This document shows positions 39,489 to 48,494 of a stretch of DNA of 64,000 bases, in pieces (the stretch's first letter is position 1; each line of letters opens with the position of its first letter). Origin of the DNA: Paludicola sp. MB14-C6 (GTDB lineage: Bacteria; Bacillota; Clostridia; Oscillospirales; Ruminococcaceae); NCBI RefSeq assembly GCF_030908625.1, contig NZ_CP133133.1, forward strand, positions 2,046,001-2,110,000. Reading direction: 5' to 3'. A model generated the notes under the pieces. It was given only the letters and a program-made list of their open reading frames with translations, was not told where the DNA came from and did not search any database. Made by a program: the position numbers and the translations under genes.

Positions 39489-41723
39489 TTAAAGTATTCT
39501 ATTTCCACCATAAATAATATATTGATTTTTACCGCCTTTTTTTGCTTCATATAAAGCAGTATCTGCTTTATCCACCAATTCATTAAAAGTAGTACCATCT
39601 ATATCGTAAAAAGCGATACCAATGCTGCCTGATATATCAATTGAAATATTTTTAGAACTTACTGTTTGACGGAAAGCTTCACAAATTTCATTTGCTTTGT
39701 TTCGTATAAAATCCATATTTGTTGTATTTTTTAGTAAAATAACAAATTCATCGCCTCCAACACGTCCACAGATATCAGAAGAACGAATAATTTTTTTCAA
39801 TTTCGATGTGACTTGAAGTATAACGGAATCTCCTACTAAATGGCCTAAAGTATCGTTTACATTTTTGAAGTTATCTATGTCTAAGAATAGGAGCGTATGT
39901 TTACCGTTTTTGCCCTTGTGGGTGAGATAATTATCAATCAACATACTAGTGGTACCTTTGTTATAAAGGCCTGTTAATGAGTCGTTTTCCGCCTTTTGCT
40001 TTAGCATATCGGTTTCACGCTTTTGTTGGTCGATATCAATAATTTTACCAACGGTTTTTGAAACAACATCATTTTCATCGATAATTGTGGAGGCTTTGAT
40101 GCGACACCAGATGTATTTATCGGGCGATTTTGCTAACCGAACTTCACATTCACAGTACTTCTTGCCTTTTTGTAAAAGGTCAAACATTGTTTTAAAAGTT
40201 TCGTAATCCTGTGGATGTACCAAATTGACTTTCTTTGCTTGTTCAATAAAGTTAGGCTGTTTTGAATTAAAGCTAAATTTATTATCCCATTTATCTGATA
40301 AATATACGCTCTGATCAACAAAGCTGTATTCAAAAATGATACTATCTGACTGCTCGGTCACGACACGATAACGTTGCATATTTAAATTCAATTCGTGTTG
40401 TACCTGCTTTTTATCTGTAATATCTGTTAACACACATAAACACGATGGGTTTTGGTCAGTATTCGAAATCATACGTCCTTTAAATAAGAACCAGCTGTAT
40501 GTACCATCTTTGCACATGATGCGGCAATCAATTTCTACCGTTTTATTGGTAGTCATTTGGTCAACAATTGCAGAAGCCAACTGTTCACGATCTTTTTCGT
40601 GTACTAAGTTTAGAAAGCTGTTATTCAAAACGGTTTCGATATCCTTTTTACTGAATTGGATTAACTTAGATATGCCATCATTTAAAAATTTTATTGTTAA
40701 GCAATCATCATATAGAAATTCCACCACACCACCCGGAATATTCGCCATAACGGTTTCAAATTCTAATTTGGTTTTATGAATACGACTTTTACTTTTGTTT
40801 AAATTTAGATAGATGATGATAATAATGCTTGAAAACACTACAAAGGTTAAAATAAAGAAGATGATAGAGATTTTAAATATGTATTTGCTGTCTGTTGAAA
40901 GATATGCATCATCTATAGTTGAAACAATGTAATAATGATCCATATTAAGTGGGGTATAGTGCATGACATATTTATCTCCCGATATCTTGAATGATAGGGT
41001 GTCCTCTTTTAGAAGTTCGGTATTGTTATAGATGTCATTCTTTGTATGGGTATTTAGTGATTCAATTATTTTGGTTACGGATTGTGTATTGAAATCATTA
41101 TTGCTATTTTTGAATTTGGTAATTAAGGGGTTCATTCGATGATCGGTAATAGTGATGTTAAATCGTTCATCATATAATTGAGAGCTAATGGTGTTTTGAA
41201 ATGTTTGAAAATCCATAACACCTAGTAAAATAGCTTTATTTTCATTTGAATAGGAAAACGGAGCGTGGTAGATATAACGCTTTTCTATATTGTTTTTTGC
41301 ATTTAAAAAAGCAAATTCTGATTCATCTTGCAGAATATTTTCATAATAATCAATTGGCAATTCGTCAAAATAAGAACCTTTGGTTGCTATAATATCTCCG
41401 TTTGACGTTAAAATTCCAAGTTGCTTAAAGGAAGTTTTTGAAATACTGGTTTCCAGAATTTCAATCTGTTGTTCTTTACTATCTTTAATATTGGGGCTAC
41501 TGAGAGTAGCTGCAATCATATCAAGAGATTTTAAATTGAGTTGGAGTACTGCCTTGATATTGTCTCTTCTTTGTTTAGCGAGATTTTCCACGCACGAATA
41601 ACTCTCTTCGTTAATTGCAGAACTCATTTGTAACCAATAAACGAAAAGTATACAGATAAATAGAATACATGTACTGAGTATTGCTAGCACGCTAAGCATT
41701 GTTTTCATTTGCTTTTTATGCAT
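39489..41723 (-). CDS. Diguanylate cyclase with Cache and PAS domains
   Basis: This 744-aa membrane protein makes the second messenger c-di-GMP from two GTP. TM1 is about 11-33, followed by an extracytoplasmic Cache-type sensor of about 250 residues, TM2 about 283-306, two PAS domains (about 320-440 and 450-575) and a C-terminal GGDEF domain with intact GGDEF at 656-660. RSSD sits five residues before the motif and matches the RxxD inhibitory I-site, so product inhibition is likely. It is the second gene of a minus-strand operon, 40 bp after the EAL protein gene, giving synthesis and breakdown from one transcript. Confidence 0.93.
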   Translation of the reverse strand: MHKKQMKTMLSVLAILSTCILFICILFVYWLQMSSAINEESYSCVENLAKQRRDNIKAVLQLNLKSLDMIAATLSSPNIKDSKEQQIEILETSISKTSFKQLGILTSNGDIIATKGSYFDELPIDYYENILQDESEFAFLNAKNNIEKRYIYHAPFSYSNENKAILLGVMDFQTFQNTISSQLYDERFNITITDHRMNPLITKFKNSNNDFNTQSVTKIIESLNTHTKNDIYNNTELLKEDTLSFKISGDKYVMHYTPLNMDHYYIVSTIDDAYLSTDSKYIFKISIIFFILTFVVFSSIIIIIYLNLNKSKSRIHKTKLEFETVMANIPGGVVEFLYDDCLTIKFLNDGISKLIQFSKKDIETVLNNSFLNLVHEKDREQLASAIVDQMTTNKTVEIDCRIMCKDGTYSWFLFKGRMISNTDQNPSCLCVLTDITDKKQVQHELNLNMQRYRVVTEQSDSIIFEYSFVDQSVYLSDKWDNKFSFNSKQPNFIEQAKKVNLVHPQDYETFKTMFDLLQKGKKYCECEVRLAKSPDKYIWCRIKASTIIDENDVVSKTVGKIIDIDQQKRETDMLKQKAENDSLTGLYNKGTTSMLIDNYLTHKGKNGKHTLLFLDIDNFKNVNDTLGHLVGDSVILQVTSKLKKIIRSSDICGRVGGDEFVILLKNTTNMDFIRNKANEICEAFRQTVSSKNISIDISGSIGIAFYDIDGTTFNELVDKADTALYEAKKGGKNQYIIYGGNRIL

Positions 41724-41763
41724 AAGAGCTCAATCCTCTTTTCGACTTTTCTATATTATTTAT

Positions 41764-44052
41764 TTACATAAAATTTGCTTCAAAATCACTTACTGGAATT
41801 GGTTCAGAGAATAAGAAGCCCTGAACATAGTCACAATTAACAGAGGTTAAGAAGTCTGCTTGTTCTTTCAATTCTACACCTTCTGCAACCGTTTTCATTT
41901 CAAGTCGTTTCGCCATATCAATAATACTTGCTATGATTTCACGACCACGCTTTTCATCAGAAGCTCGTGAGAAAAATTCACGGTCTATTTTTAAAATATC
42001 AACAGGAAGATTCTTTAATAGATTTAAAGAAGAATATCCTGTTCCAAAGTCATCAATGGAAAGAACAAAGTGATATTGTTTTAAGCTGTCTACAGCATTT
42101 AAAAGTGTGGAAACATTTTCTAAGTTAATTGTTTCTGTAAGTTCAATTTCCAGTAGGTTAATTGGAATCTTATATCGTTCAACAATCGTGTGTAATTCTT
42201 CTGCAAAATGTGGGTTGTAGATATGAAGCCTTGACATGTTTACTGAGATCGGTATCGGAGCGACATTATTCGTAAGCCATTTTTTAATTATCTTACAAGT
42301 TTCTTCAAAAACGTAATAATCAAGTTGGGTAATAAACCCGTTGGTTTCAAAAAGGTTAATAAATTTATTTGGACAAATCAATCCTTTTTGAGGATGGTTC
42401 CAACGTATCAAAGCTTCTGCACCTATTACTTTTTTATTATCCAGATTGAATTTTGGCTGAAGATAAATAATAAATTGTTTTTCCTCTATAGCAATGTTCA
42501 TTTCTCGTTCTAATTCTTTTTGTAATAAGGCTTTTTCACGAATTTTGCTATTATAAAAGCTATAGAACAAATCTTTTGAATTGTTAGTAGATTGCATTGC
42601 CAATAATGCACGGTCACCCATAGCAGAGATTGGAAGGGTTTTATCTTTAATTTTATAGATACCGAAAACAATACAATTTAAGAAATTGATTTTATAGTAG
42701 GATTGTAAAGTATTAATTTGATCACTGATCTTTTTAAGCCGATTTACTGTAACATCATTTGAAGTATATTCCATTAAGAATGAAAAGCGATCTGCATTTA
42801 CTCTGGTATGAGGTTCATCACTATTCAGGTTATTGTTAAGCGTTTTTGAAACATGTTGTAATAATTTATTTCCGATATCATAACCCATAATGTCATTGAT
42901 ATATTTAAAGTTTTCAATATTGGCATATATATAGGTGTAATTTTTATCTTTATTTTTTTTCAAAATATCTTGAACATCAATTAAGAATTTTGACCAATTT
43001 CTATAACCGGTTAATTGATCTGTATATGCTAGCAACTCAAACTTTTTTTTAGTCGAGCGTTTGATATAATAAGCATAAAGAAAAGCAATAAGTATAGTTA
43101 AAATAATAATCAAGTAAAAAACGATTGTATTGTTTTGAATTGATTTTGTTTTTACTACTGTAGTACCAGTCGATGTTGTAGTAACAATAAACCAGTCGTT
43201 TATGTGTTCTAACGGGGTATAGGTATAAAAGCTGGGGACTTCGTTTTTTAGGGTAAAGCGTTGGACATTCGCTTTATTTAATTGAAAATCAAGGCTAATC
43301 TTTGTTGTGTCAATATTATTCTGATTTAAATAAGAAAATAGATTTTCTGAATCATTCATAATTGATAATGAAGAGGATACCAGCTTCCCGCTTTTTTGAA
43401 CAATAAAACTCGATGAATCAGTATTGCCATTCAAAGACATTATGTAACTACTGAAATCGGTTACTGATATTGCTGCACTGATTACACCGATTATAGCATG
43501 AGAGCTTTGAATAGGAGCGCTAAGAATAATACATTCCTTTCCGTTGGTGGGGTGTTTTGTTCTTTGTGAAATGGTTGAAACACCGTTTATAGCTTTTTTT
43601 AGAGAGTCGCTCATTTTTATATTACTTTCAGATCCATCATCAAAGTAGCTTGTCCCTTCTTTAGTTGTAACCCAAACAGACAAATAACCGTTGCTTTCGC
43701 GTACGTTTTGTAATAATATCAGCAGTTTTTGATTCTCACCTTTATTTAAGGTGGATATAAGGTGTCCGGTTGCAGTTAATGCTGCTAATTTTGCGTTGAA
43801 ATTCACTTCTAGTGTATCTTTGACATTGAGAGCTTTTGAGAGAGAAATTTCTTTATCATATTTTTCAATATTTTTAAACATTTTTGTTGTGAAGACATAA
43901 AAGTTAACAATTAAAATAAGGATAAAAGCTAATATAATTAAACAAAAAATCAATTGCCTAGGCCTATTATGCAGCAAATCAAGCGATATACTTTTTGCCC
44001 ATGGAATATCTATTGTGGAAGCAGCTTTGTTAACTGCAGGCTTTCGGTTCAT
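41764..44052 (-). CDS. c-di-GMP phosphodiesterase (Cache, degenerate GGDEF, EAL)
   Basis: This 762-aa membrane protein has TM1 near 35-57, an extracytoplasmic sensor, TM2 near 310-330, a GGDEF-like domain (about 340-500) whose motif reads VNADRFSFL and should lack cyclase activity, and an EAL domain (about 520-760). The EAL catalytic set is complete: E546 in EAL, N605, the ELTET Glu, DDFGTGYSS (667-675), K688, E724 and Q744. Hydrolysis of c-di-GMP to pGpG is predicted. AAAGGAG precedes the start. It is first in the operon and divergent from the pilus-like genes. Confidence 0.93.
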   Translation of the reverse strand: MNRKPAVNKAASTIDIPWAKSISLDLLHNRPRQLIFCLIILAFILILIVNFYVFTTKMFKNIEKYDKEISLSKALNVKDTLEVNFNAKLAALTATGHLISTLNKGENQKLLILLQNVRESNGYLSVWVTTKEGTSYFDDGSESNIKMSDSLKKAINGVSTISQRTKHPTNGKECIILSAPIQSSHAIIGVISAAISVTDFSSYIMSLNGNTDSSSFIVQKSGKLVSSSLSIMNDSENLFSYLNQNNIDTTKISLDFQLNKANVQRFTLKNEVPSFYTYTPLEHINDWFIVTTTSTGTTVVKTKSIQNNTIVFYLIIILTILIAFLYAYYIKRSTKKKFELLAYTDQLTGYRNWSKFLIDVQDILKKNKDKNYTYIYANIENFKYINDIMGYDIGNKLLQHVSKTLNNNLNSDEPHTRVNADRFSFLMEYTSNDVTVNRLKKISDQINTLQSYYKINFLNCIVFGIYKIKDKTLPISAMGDRALLAMQSTNNSKDLFYSFYNSKIREKALLQKELEREMNIAIEEKQFIIYLQPKFNLDNKKVIGAEALIRWNHPQKGLICPNKFINLFETNGFITQLDYYVFEETCKIIKKWLTNNVAPIPISVNMSRLHIYNPHFAEELHTIVERYKIPINLLEIELTETINLENVSTLLNAVDSLKQYHFVLSIDDFGTGYSSLNLLKNLPVDILKIDREFFSRASDEKRGREIIASIIDMAKRLEMKTVAEGVELKEQADFLTSVNCDYVQGFLFSEPIPVSDFEANFM

Positions 44053-44343
44053 ACAAATACTCCTTTAAATGTATGTGTTATAAATTAATAAAAATATTGA
44101 CAAATTATTAAAAATTCTATACTATAAATATTAGTCTAAGTATAACATAAAATGGAATTAAATACAATAAAACAAATCAAAATATATATATTTTAGTAAA
44201 TATGTTTAACAAGGTCTACATTTTATAAACAACTCTGTTCATGAATGACAATATTATTATAAATAAATTGATGTGGAGGCCGATATATAATAGATAAGGA
44301 TAAGCTTTAATAGTACAATAACGAGGATTTCGGAGGCGGATAG
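44053..44343. other. Divergent intergenic region between c-di-GMP and pilus-like operons
   Basis: No gene is seen in 291 bp. On the plus strand TATAAT lies at 44286-44291 (no good -35 box), and a TTGACA at 44097 has TATACT 15 bp later, too close for a normal promoter. I found no c-di-GMP riboswitch core here by eye. Confidence 0.45.
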
Positions 44344-45456
44344 ATGAGAAGCAAAATTAACATAATATTAGTTTTATTTATAATAATATCAATTCTTACA
44401 TCTTGTGTAAAATTAAAACCGACTCCCGATATATCCAGTATAAATTCTTCGAGTTCAAAAGAGCAGTCTTCGAGCGAGGCAAGTTCATCGGAAGTATCTT
44501 CAAGTTCGAGTGAAGTAAGTTCTCAAACCAGCAGTTCAAAACCAGATGCAGCTAGCTCAAAGAATCAGCAAACGAATTCAACCAAACAACATACGAGCTC
44601 AAAATCCTCAACTGACTTTTCATGGGACAAGGGTGGAAATTATTCAGGAAGTATCAACATACACGTTACATCAAGTCCTAAAACAACCGTATTATCAGAT
44701 GCCAATGCAATGATTGATATATCAAATGTATCAGAAGGCTATATCACAGCCAGCTATACAGGAAGCGCAAAGCGTTTAAAGCTACAAGTTAAGAAAGACG
44801 GTAAAACATATAACTATGACTTAAATAACCAAGGTGGAGAAGAGACGTTTCCATTACAACTAGGAAACGGTGACTATGAGTTTCGCATAATGGAAAATGT
44901 AACAGGAACACAATATATTCAATTATTCTCTGGTACAGCTTCTGTTAGTTTAAATAATAGCTTTTCCCCTTTTTTATATCCCAACCAATATTCCAATTAT
45001 AATGCATCCAGTAATGCTGTTAAGAAATCGTTTGATTTATGTATGAATGCATCTAATGATTTAGACAAAGTAAAATCAGTATATAATTACATCATTACCA
45101 ATGTTAAATATGACTATCCTAAAGCTTCATCTGTACAATCCGGGTATTTGCCTAATGTAGATAATACATTAGCAACAAAAAAAGGTATCTGTTTTGATTA
45201 TGCAGCGTTGATGGCTGCAATGTTAAGAGCACAGAATATTCCAACTAAGCTGGTTGTAGGGGATGTAGCGCCAAACGGTGTTCGACACGCATGGAATGAT
45301 GTTTATATAAAAGGTCGTGGCTGGATTACCGTAGGAATTCAATCCGACGGCTCACAATGGAAGCGATTAGATGCAACTTTTAGTTCATCCAATCAAGCAG
45401 ATATATCGAATTTCATAAACAACAGCAGTAATTATACAACTTTAAGAATATACTGA
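44344..45456 (+). CDS. Lipoprotein with transglutaminase-like domain
   Basis: This 370-aa exported lipoprotein has lipobox ILTSC (Cys21) after a hydrophobic helix, then a Ser-rich low-complexity linker (about 33-95) suited to spanning the cell wall. A beta-rich domain (about 100-205) follows, then a C-terminal transglutaminase-like papain-fold domain. Its triad is visible as Cys in TKKGICFDYAALMAAML, His in VRHAWNDVY and Asp in WKRLDATF. Bacterial members act as proteases or crosslinkers. It ends 21 bp before the GspF/PilC gene and heads that operon, suggesting a role in surface assembly (inference). Confidence 0.88.
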   Translation: MRSKINIILVLFIIISILTSCVKLKPTPDISSINSSSSKEQSSSEASSSEVSSSSSEVSSQTSSSKPDAASSKNQQTNSTKQHTSSKSSTDFSWDKGGNYSGSINIHVTSSPKTTVLSDANAMIDISNVSEGYITASYTGSAKRLKLQVKKDGKTYNYDLNNQGGEETFPLQLGNGDYEFRIMENVTGTQYIQLFSGTASVSLNNSFSPFLYPNQYSNYNASSNAVKKSFDLCMNASNDLDKVKSVYNYIITNVKYDYPKASSVQSGYLPNVDNTLATKKGICFDYAALMAAMLRAQNIPTKLVVGDVAPNGVRHAWNDVYIKGRGWITVGIQSDGSQWKRLDATFSSSNQADISNFINNSSNYTTLRIY

Positions 45457-45477
45457 TTTTACAGTTAGGAGGACAAT

Positions 45478-46542
45478 ATGGATACGCAAACAAAGGAAAG
45501 GAAAATGCGATTATTATCATCCGATGATATTTCAATTTTTTGTGCACAAGTTGCATTGATATTAAAATCCGGTATTCCTTTACATGAAGGCATTGTAGCA
45601 ATTAGCGAAAATATAGAAGAGAAAAATGCAAAGAAGCTCATTATAGAAATTAGTAATAGCGTTGAAGCAAAGGGTGAATTACATATTGCATTGTCTGAAT
45701 CAGGCGTTTTCCCTGATTATATGGTAAATATGGTTCGTATCGGTGAAAAAACAGGTAAGCTTGAGCCGGTTATGGAGTCCTTGTCCTATTATTATGAGAG
45801 AGAAGCTGAATTAAAGAACAGAGTACGATCTGCAATTTTATATCCTACTATTTTGGTTTTAATGATGTGTGCAGTTTTAACTGTGCTCATCGTAAAAGTA
45901 CTACCTATTTTTAGTGATGTATTTGCATCATTAGGTTCCGATATGCCCGCTATGGCTGCACAAATGATGAATTTCGGATTATCGTTAGGGAAATATGCAT
46001 ATGTTATTTTATTACTATTAGCAATACTAATCGTCGGGTTGTTCTATTATTCCAAAACGAGCAAAGGTACACATAACATAAGCAAACTGTTTGGTCAGCT
46101 CTTTTTTACCAAAAAGCTGACAGCCAAAGTAGCTGCTGCACGTTTTGCATCTGTTATGAGCATGATGTTTTCCAGTGGATATCATACAGATGAAGCATTG
46201 GAGCTTGCTAGTTTAATAGTAAATCACTCAACTGTAAAGCAAAAGGTTGAAAAATGCCGCGATTTAATTAACAAGGGTTATTCCTTTTCCGATTCCGTAA
46301 CACAAACAGGAATTTTCGGTGGGATTTACGGAAGAATGGTTAGCATTGGTGTAAAAACCGGTAGCTTAGATGAGGTTATGAAACGATTAGCTGATATTTA
46401 CAATGATCAAGCAGACGAATCCGTTGATAAAGCGGTTGCATTAGTAGAACCGATATTGGTTGGAATTTTGTGTGTTGTAATTGGAATTATCCTGTTAACG
46501 GTAATGTTACCGCTTATGGGTATCATGTCATCTATCGGATAA
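45478..46542 (+). CDS. GspF/PilC-family inner-membrane platform protein
   Basis: This 354-aa protein has two repeated T2SSF domains (about 15-135 and 215-335), each with a cytoplasmic helical bundle and followed by transmembrane helices (three in all, near 118-140, 170-192, 323-347). Motifs include FCAQVALILKSGIPLHEGIVAI, the repeated GEKTGKLEPVMESLSYYYE, and GVKTGSLDEVMKRLADIYNDQ. These proteins form the rotor platform for type IV pili and type II secretion. It has an AGGAGG site and is followed closely by four small genes and pilT. Confidence 0.93.
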   Translation: MDTQTKERKMRLLSSDDISIFCAQVALILKSGIPLHEGIVAISENIEEKNAKKLIIEISNSVEAKGELHIALSESGVFPDYMVNMVRIGEKTGKLEPVMESLSYYYEREAELKNRVRSAILYPTILVLMMCAVLTVLIVKVLPIFSDVFASLGSDMPAMAAQMMNFGLSLGKYAYVILLLLAILIVGLFYYSKTSKGTHNISKLFGQLFFTKKLTAKVAAARFASVMSMMFSSGYHTDEALELASLIVNHSTVKQKVEKCRDLINKGYSFSDSVTQTGIFGGIYGRMVSIGVKTGSLDEVMKRLADIYNDQADESVDKAVALVEPILVGILCVVIGIILLTVMLPLMGIMSSIG

Positions 46543-46561
46543 CAACAGAATGGAGTTACCT

Positions 46562-46891
46562 ATGCGACTTTTTAAAGAAAACAAACCCAATCGCAAACCT
46601 TTATTAATATCGATAGCTGCTTTGCTTGTAATTGTGGCTTATTGCATCTTTACTTTCGCAAATGTTTCAAAGTCCACAACACAAGAAAAAATGAATATTA
46701 CGCAGCAAGCAATAGAGCGTGCTGTTGTAAATTGTTATGCATTAGAAGGATTTTATCCAAGCAATATTGAATATTTAGAAAATAATTATGGTGTATTGAT
46801 TGACCATAAGAAGTATGTCATTTTATATGAAACAGTTGGTTCTAATGTTCGACCATACGTAGAAGTAGTACAACGTGGAAACACGATGTAA
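46562..46891 (+). CDS. Pseudopilin-like small membrane protein
   Basis: This protein of about 109 aa has a basic N-terminus, a single transmembrane helix (about 14-34) and then TQQAIERAVVNCYALEGFYP followed by a NIEYLENNYG helix, which resembles the AIxxYxxxxGxYP segment of GspG-like pilins. No classical prepilin peptidase site (G before xxxxE) is visible at the N-terminus. ATG at 46550 has no ribosome site; GGAG fits the ATG at 46562. Function is inferred from position between gspF/pilC-like and pilT genes. Confidence 0.65.
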   Translation: MRLFKENKPNRKPLLISIAALLVIVAYCIFTFANVSKSTTQEKMNITQQAIERAVVNCYALEGFYPSNIEYLENNYGVLIDHKKYVILYETVGSNVRPYVEVVQRGNTM

Positions 46892-46909
46892 AAGTAAGGG
46901 GTGAAACAA

Positions 46910-47386
46910 TTGAAAACAAAGGAGACAACTACTGCAATTACTTCACTTTTGGTATTGCTTGTGTTTGGCATGTTTGCAATAGGCTCTTTATTTGTTGTGT
47001 TAATCGGAGCAAGCGATTATAAATCAATTGTAGATAGAGCAGAACAGAATAACCAGATAAGAGCTTCCCTTTCGTATGTTGCAAATAAAATCAAACAAGG
47101 TGATGAGTCTGCATCCATACAAGTAGTGAACCAGGATAATTTGCAATTACTAACTATTACACAAAATATAGATGGTCAGCTATACGATACTTATATTTAT
47201 TATCATAAAGGTGTTATTAACGAACAGTTTATCAAACATAATGCAAAGCTGAATCCAAATGCAGGAACCCCTATTGTTGAAGCAGACGATTTTCGGGTTT
47301 CAAAGGAAAATTCTACTATTACTTTGCAGGTGAAATGCAGTAAAATCACTCAACCATTGCAATTAAAGGTACGATTGAATACATAA
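46910..47386 (+). CDS. DUF4860-like pseudopilin-associated protein
   Basis: This protein of about 158 aa has one N-terminal transmembrane helix (about 9-33), then an extended region IVDRAEQNNQIRASLSYVANKIKQGD that resembles the GspJ/ComG-type layout. The rest is predicted beta-rich. I believe it falls near DUF4860, often found with clostridial type II-like clusters, but this needs a profile search. AAGGGG overlaps a GTG at 46901 and is correctly placed for TTG at 46910, which is preferred. It lies between the other pseudopilin-like genes. Confidence 0.6.
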   Translation: MKTKETTTAITSLLVLLVFGMFAIGSLFVVLIGASDYKSIVDRAEQNNQIRASLSYVANKIKQGDESASIQVVNQDNLQLLTITQNIDGQLYDTYIYYHKGVINEQFIKHNAKLNPNAGTPIVEADDFRVSKENSTITLQVKCSKITQPLQLKVRLNT

Positions 47387-47405
47387 TAAAAAAGGAGGCA
47401 ATACA

Positions 47406-47855
47406 ATGAAAAAAGCATCAGTATCCAATTCGTTTTTTATTGAAATCATTATAGCAATATTGTTTTTTTCGCTTTGTGTTGCTATTACCTTACAATTATT
47501 CGTGGATGCACATTTAAAAAGTGTATTATCAGCAGAAACAAATATTGCAATTGTTCGATTACAAAATGAAGCGGAAGAGATAAAATCAAGTAAATCTTTT
47601 TCTAATATTCAAAGAGTATATCAACAATATCAAAATCAAACAGAAAATAATGAAAAATTAACGTATCAAATACCATTGGATGATGATTGGAATATTACCA
47701 AGGGAAAAGCAAAATATTTTATACATATTAAGTTGAAAAATACACTTATGTCGAATGGCATCATGGTGCAGGCAAATATAGCTGCAATTAAAATAGACAA
47801 TAATGCAAAAAAAGCGCTATGTGATATAGATGTGAATCATTACATTGCAAAATAG
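47406..47855 (+). CDS. Pseudopilin-like protein (GspI-like)
   Basis: This 149-aa protein begins KKASVSNSFFIEIIIAILFF, a short basic leader followed by a hydrophobic helix with Glu near the +5 position, close to a class III prepilin pattern with Asn or Ser in place of the usual Gly before the cut site. The C-terminal domain is Lys- and Asn-rich with several predicted strands. It has an AAGGAGG ribosome site. Role inferred from the operon. Confidence 0.6.
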   Translation: MKKASVSNSFFIEIIIAILFFSLCVAITLQLFVDAHLKSVLSAETNIAIVRLQNEAEEIKSSKSFSNIQRVYQQYQNQTENNEKLTYQIPLDDDWNITKGKAKYFIHIKLKNTLMSNGIMVQANIAAIKIDNNAKKALCDIDVNHYIAK

Positions 47856-47874
47856 AAAGATAGGAGTACAGAAT

Positions 47875-48462
47875 ATGAAATCAAGCCATAAGGTAAAAAT
47901 CAGCGTTGGTGCAACAACAATTTTAATGATATTTGTTGTATTATGCTTAACAACCTTTGCGGTGCTTTCTTTTTTAACTGCACGCTCTGATTTAAAGCTT
48001 ACCTCTAAATCAGTAACAGCAACTAAAGAATATTATCAAGCAGATGCAAAAGTTGAAGAATGGCTTGGCTCGGTGGATGATTTTCTTTCGCTTGCTTCAA
48101 AAAGTGCGAAAATCTATGTGCAAAATGGGGTATTAACCAACCTCCCAATAGGCGAAATACCGCAAGAAAAACAAGCAGGAATAAAATCTATTCTTTCTAA
48201 CGACTCCTATAGCAAAGAGAAAAAAGAAAATGAAGTGTATAGACAATTTCAAGATTTAGCTGTTTATAAACTTAAGAATATAGCAATCAAGCCCGAACCA
48301 AATGCGAAGAAATCTTATGATTATATTGTGAAAGTGAATGATAACTTTGAAATTAACGTAAAGCTATTATTAAGCAATCTAGACGAAACAAAACGATATC
48401 AAGTAGTTATGCGAAAGTTAATTAGCTTAAAGCAATGGGAACAAGAGCAGGTTGAGGTTTGA
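47875..48462 (+). CDS. Pseudopilin-like protein (PilX/GspK-like)
   Basis: This 195-aa protein has a transmembrane helix (about 12-38) followed by SFLTARSDLKLTSKSVTATKEYYQADAKVEEWL, read at positions about 35-67. That arrangement of hydrophobic helix, ARSDL and later A/YYxAxAxxE is typical of PilX/GspK minor pilins. The remaining domain is mixed and unrecognised. ATG at 47875 is chosen because TAGGAG precedes it by 8 nt; an upstream TTG in the previous gene has no site. Confidence 0.6.
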   Translation: MKSSHKVKISVGATTILMIFVVLCLTTFAVLSFLTARSDLKLTSKSVTATKEYYQADAKVEEWLGSVDDFLSLASKSAKIYVQNGVLTNLPIGEIPQEKQAGIKSILSNDSYSKEKKENEVYRQFQDLAVYKLKNIAIKPEPNAKKSYDYIVKVNDNFEINVKLLLSNLDETKRYQVVMRKLISLKQWEQEQVEV

Positions 48463-48494
48463 AATGAATAAAGCAAAGAAATAGAGGTTATAAA

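Noticed and set aside
44097..44125. Consensus-like TTGACA promoter in the divergent region
   Set aside because: The following TATACT is only 15 bp away and the next plus-strand gene is over 200 bp downstream, so I kept it only as a note.
44053..44343. c-di-GMP riboswitch before the pilus-like operon
   Set aside because: It was looked for because of the neighbouring enzymes, but no GEMM-like core sequence was recognisable; a covariance search would decide.
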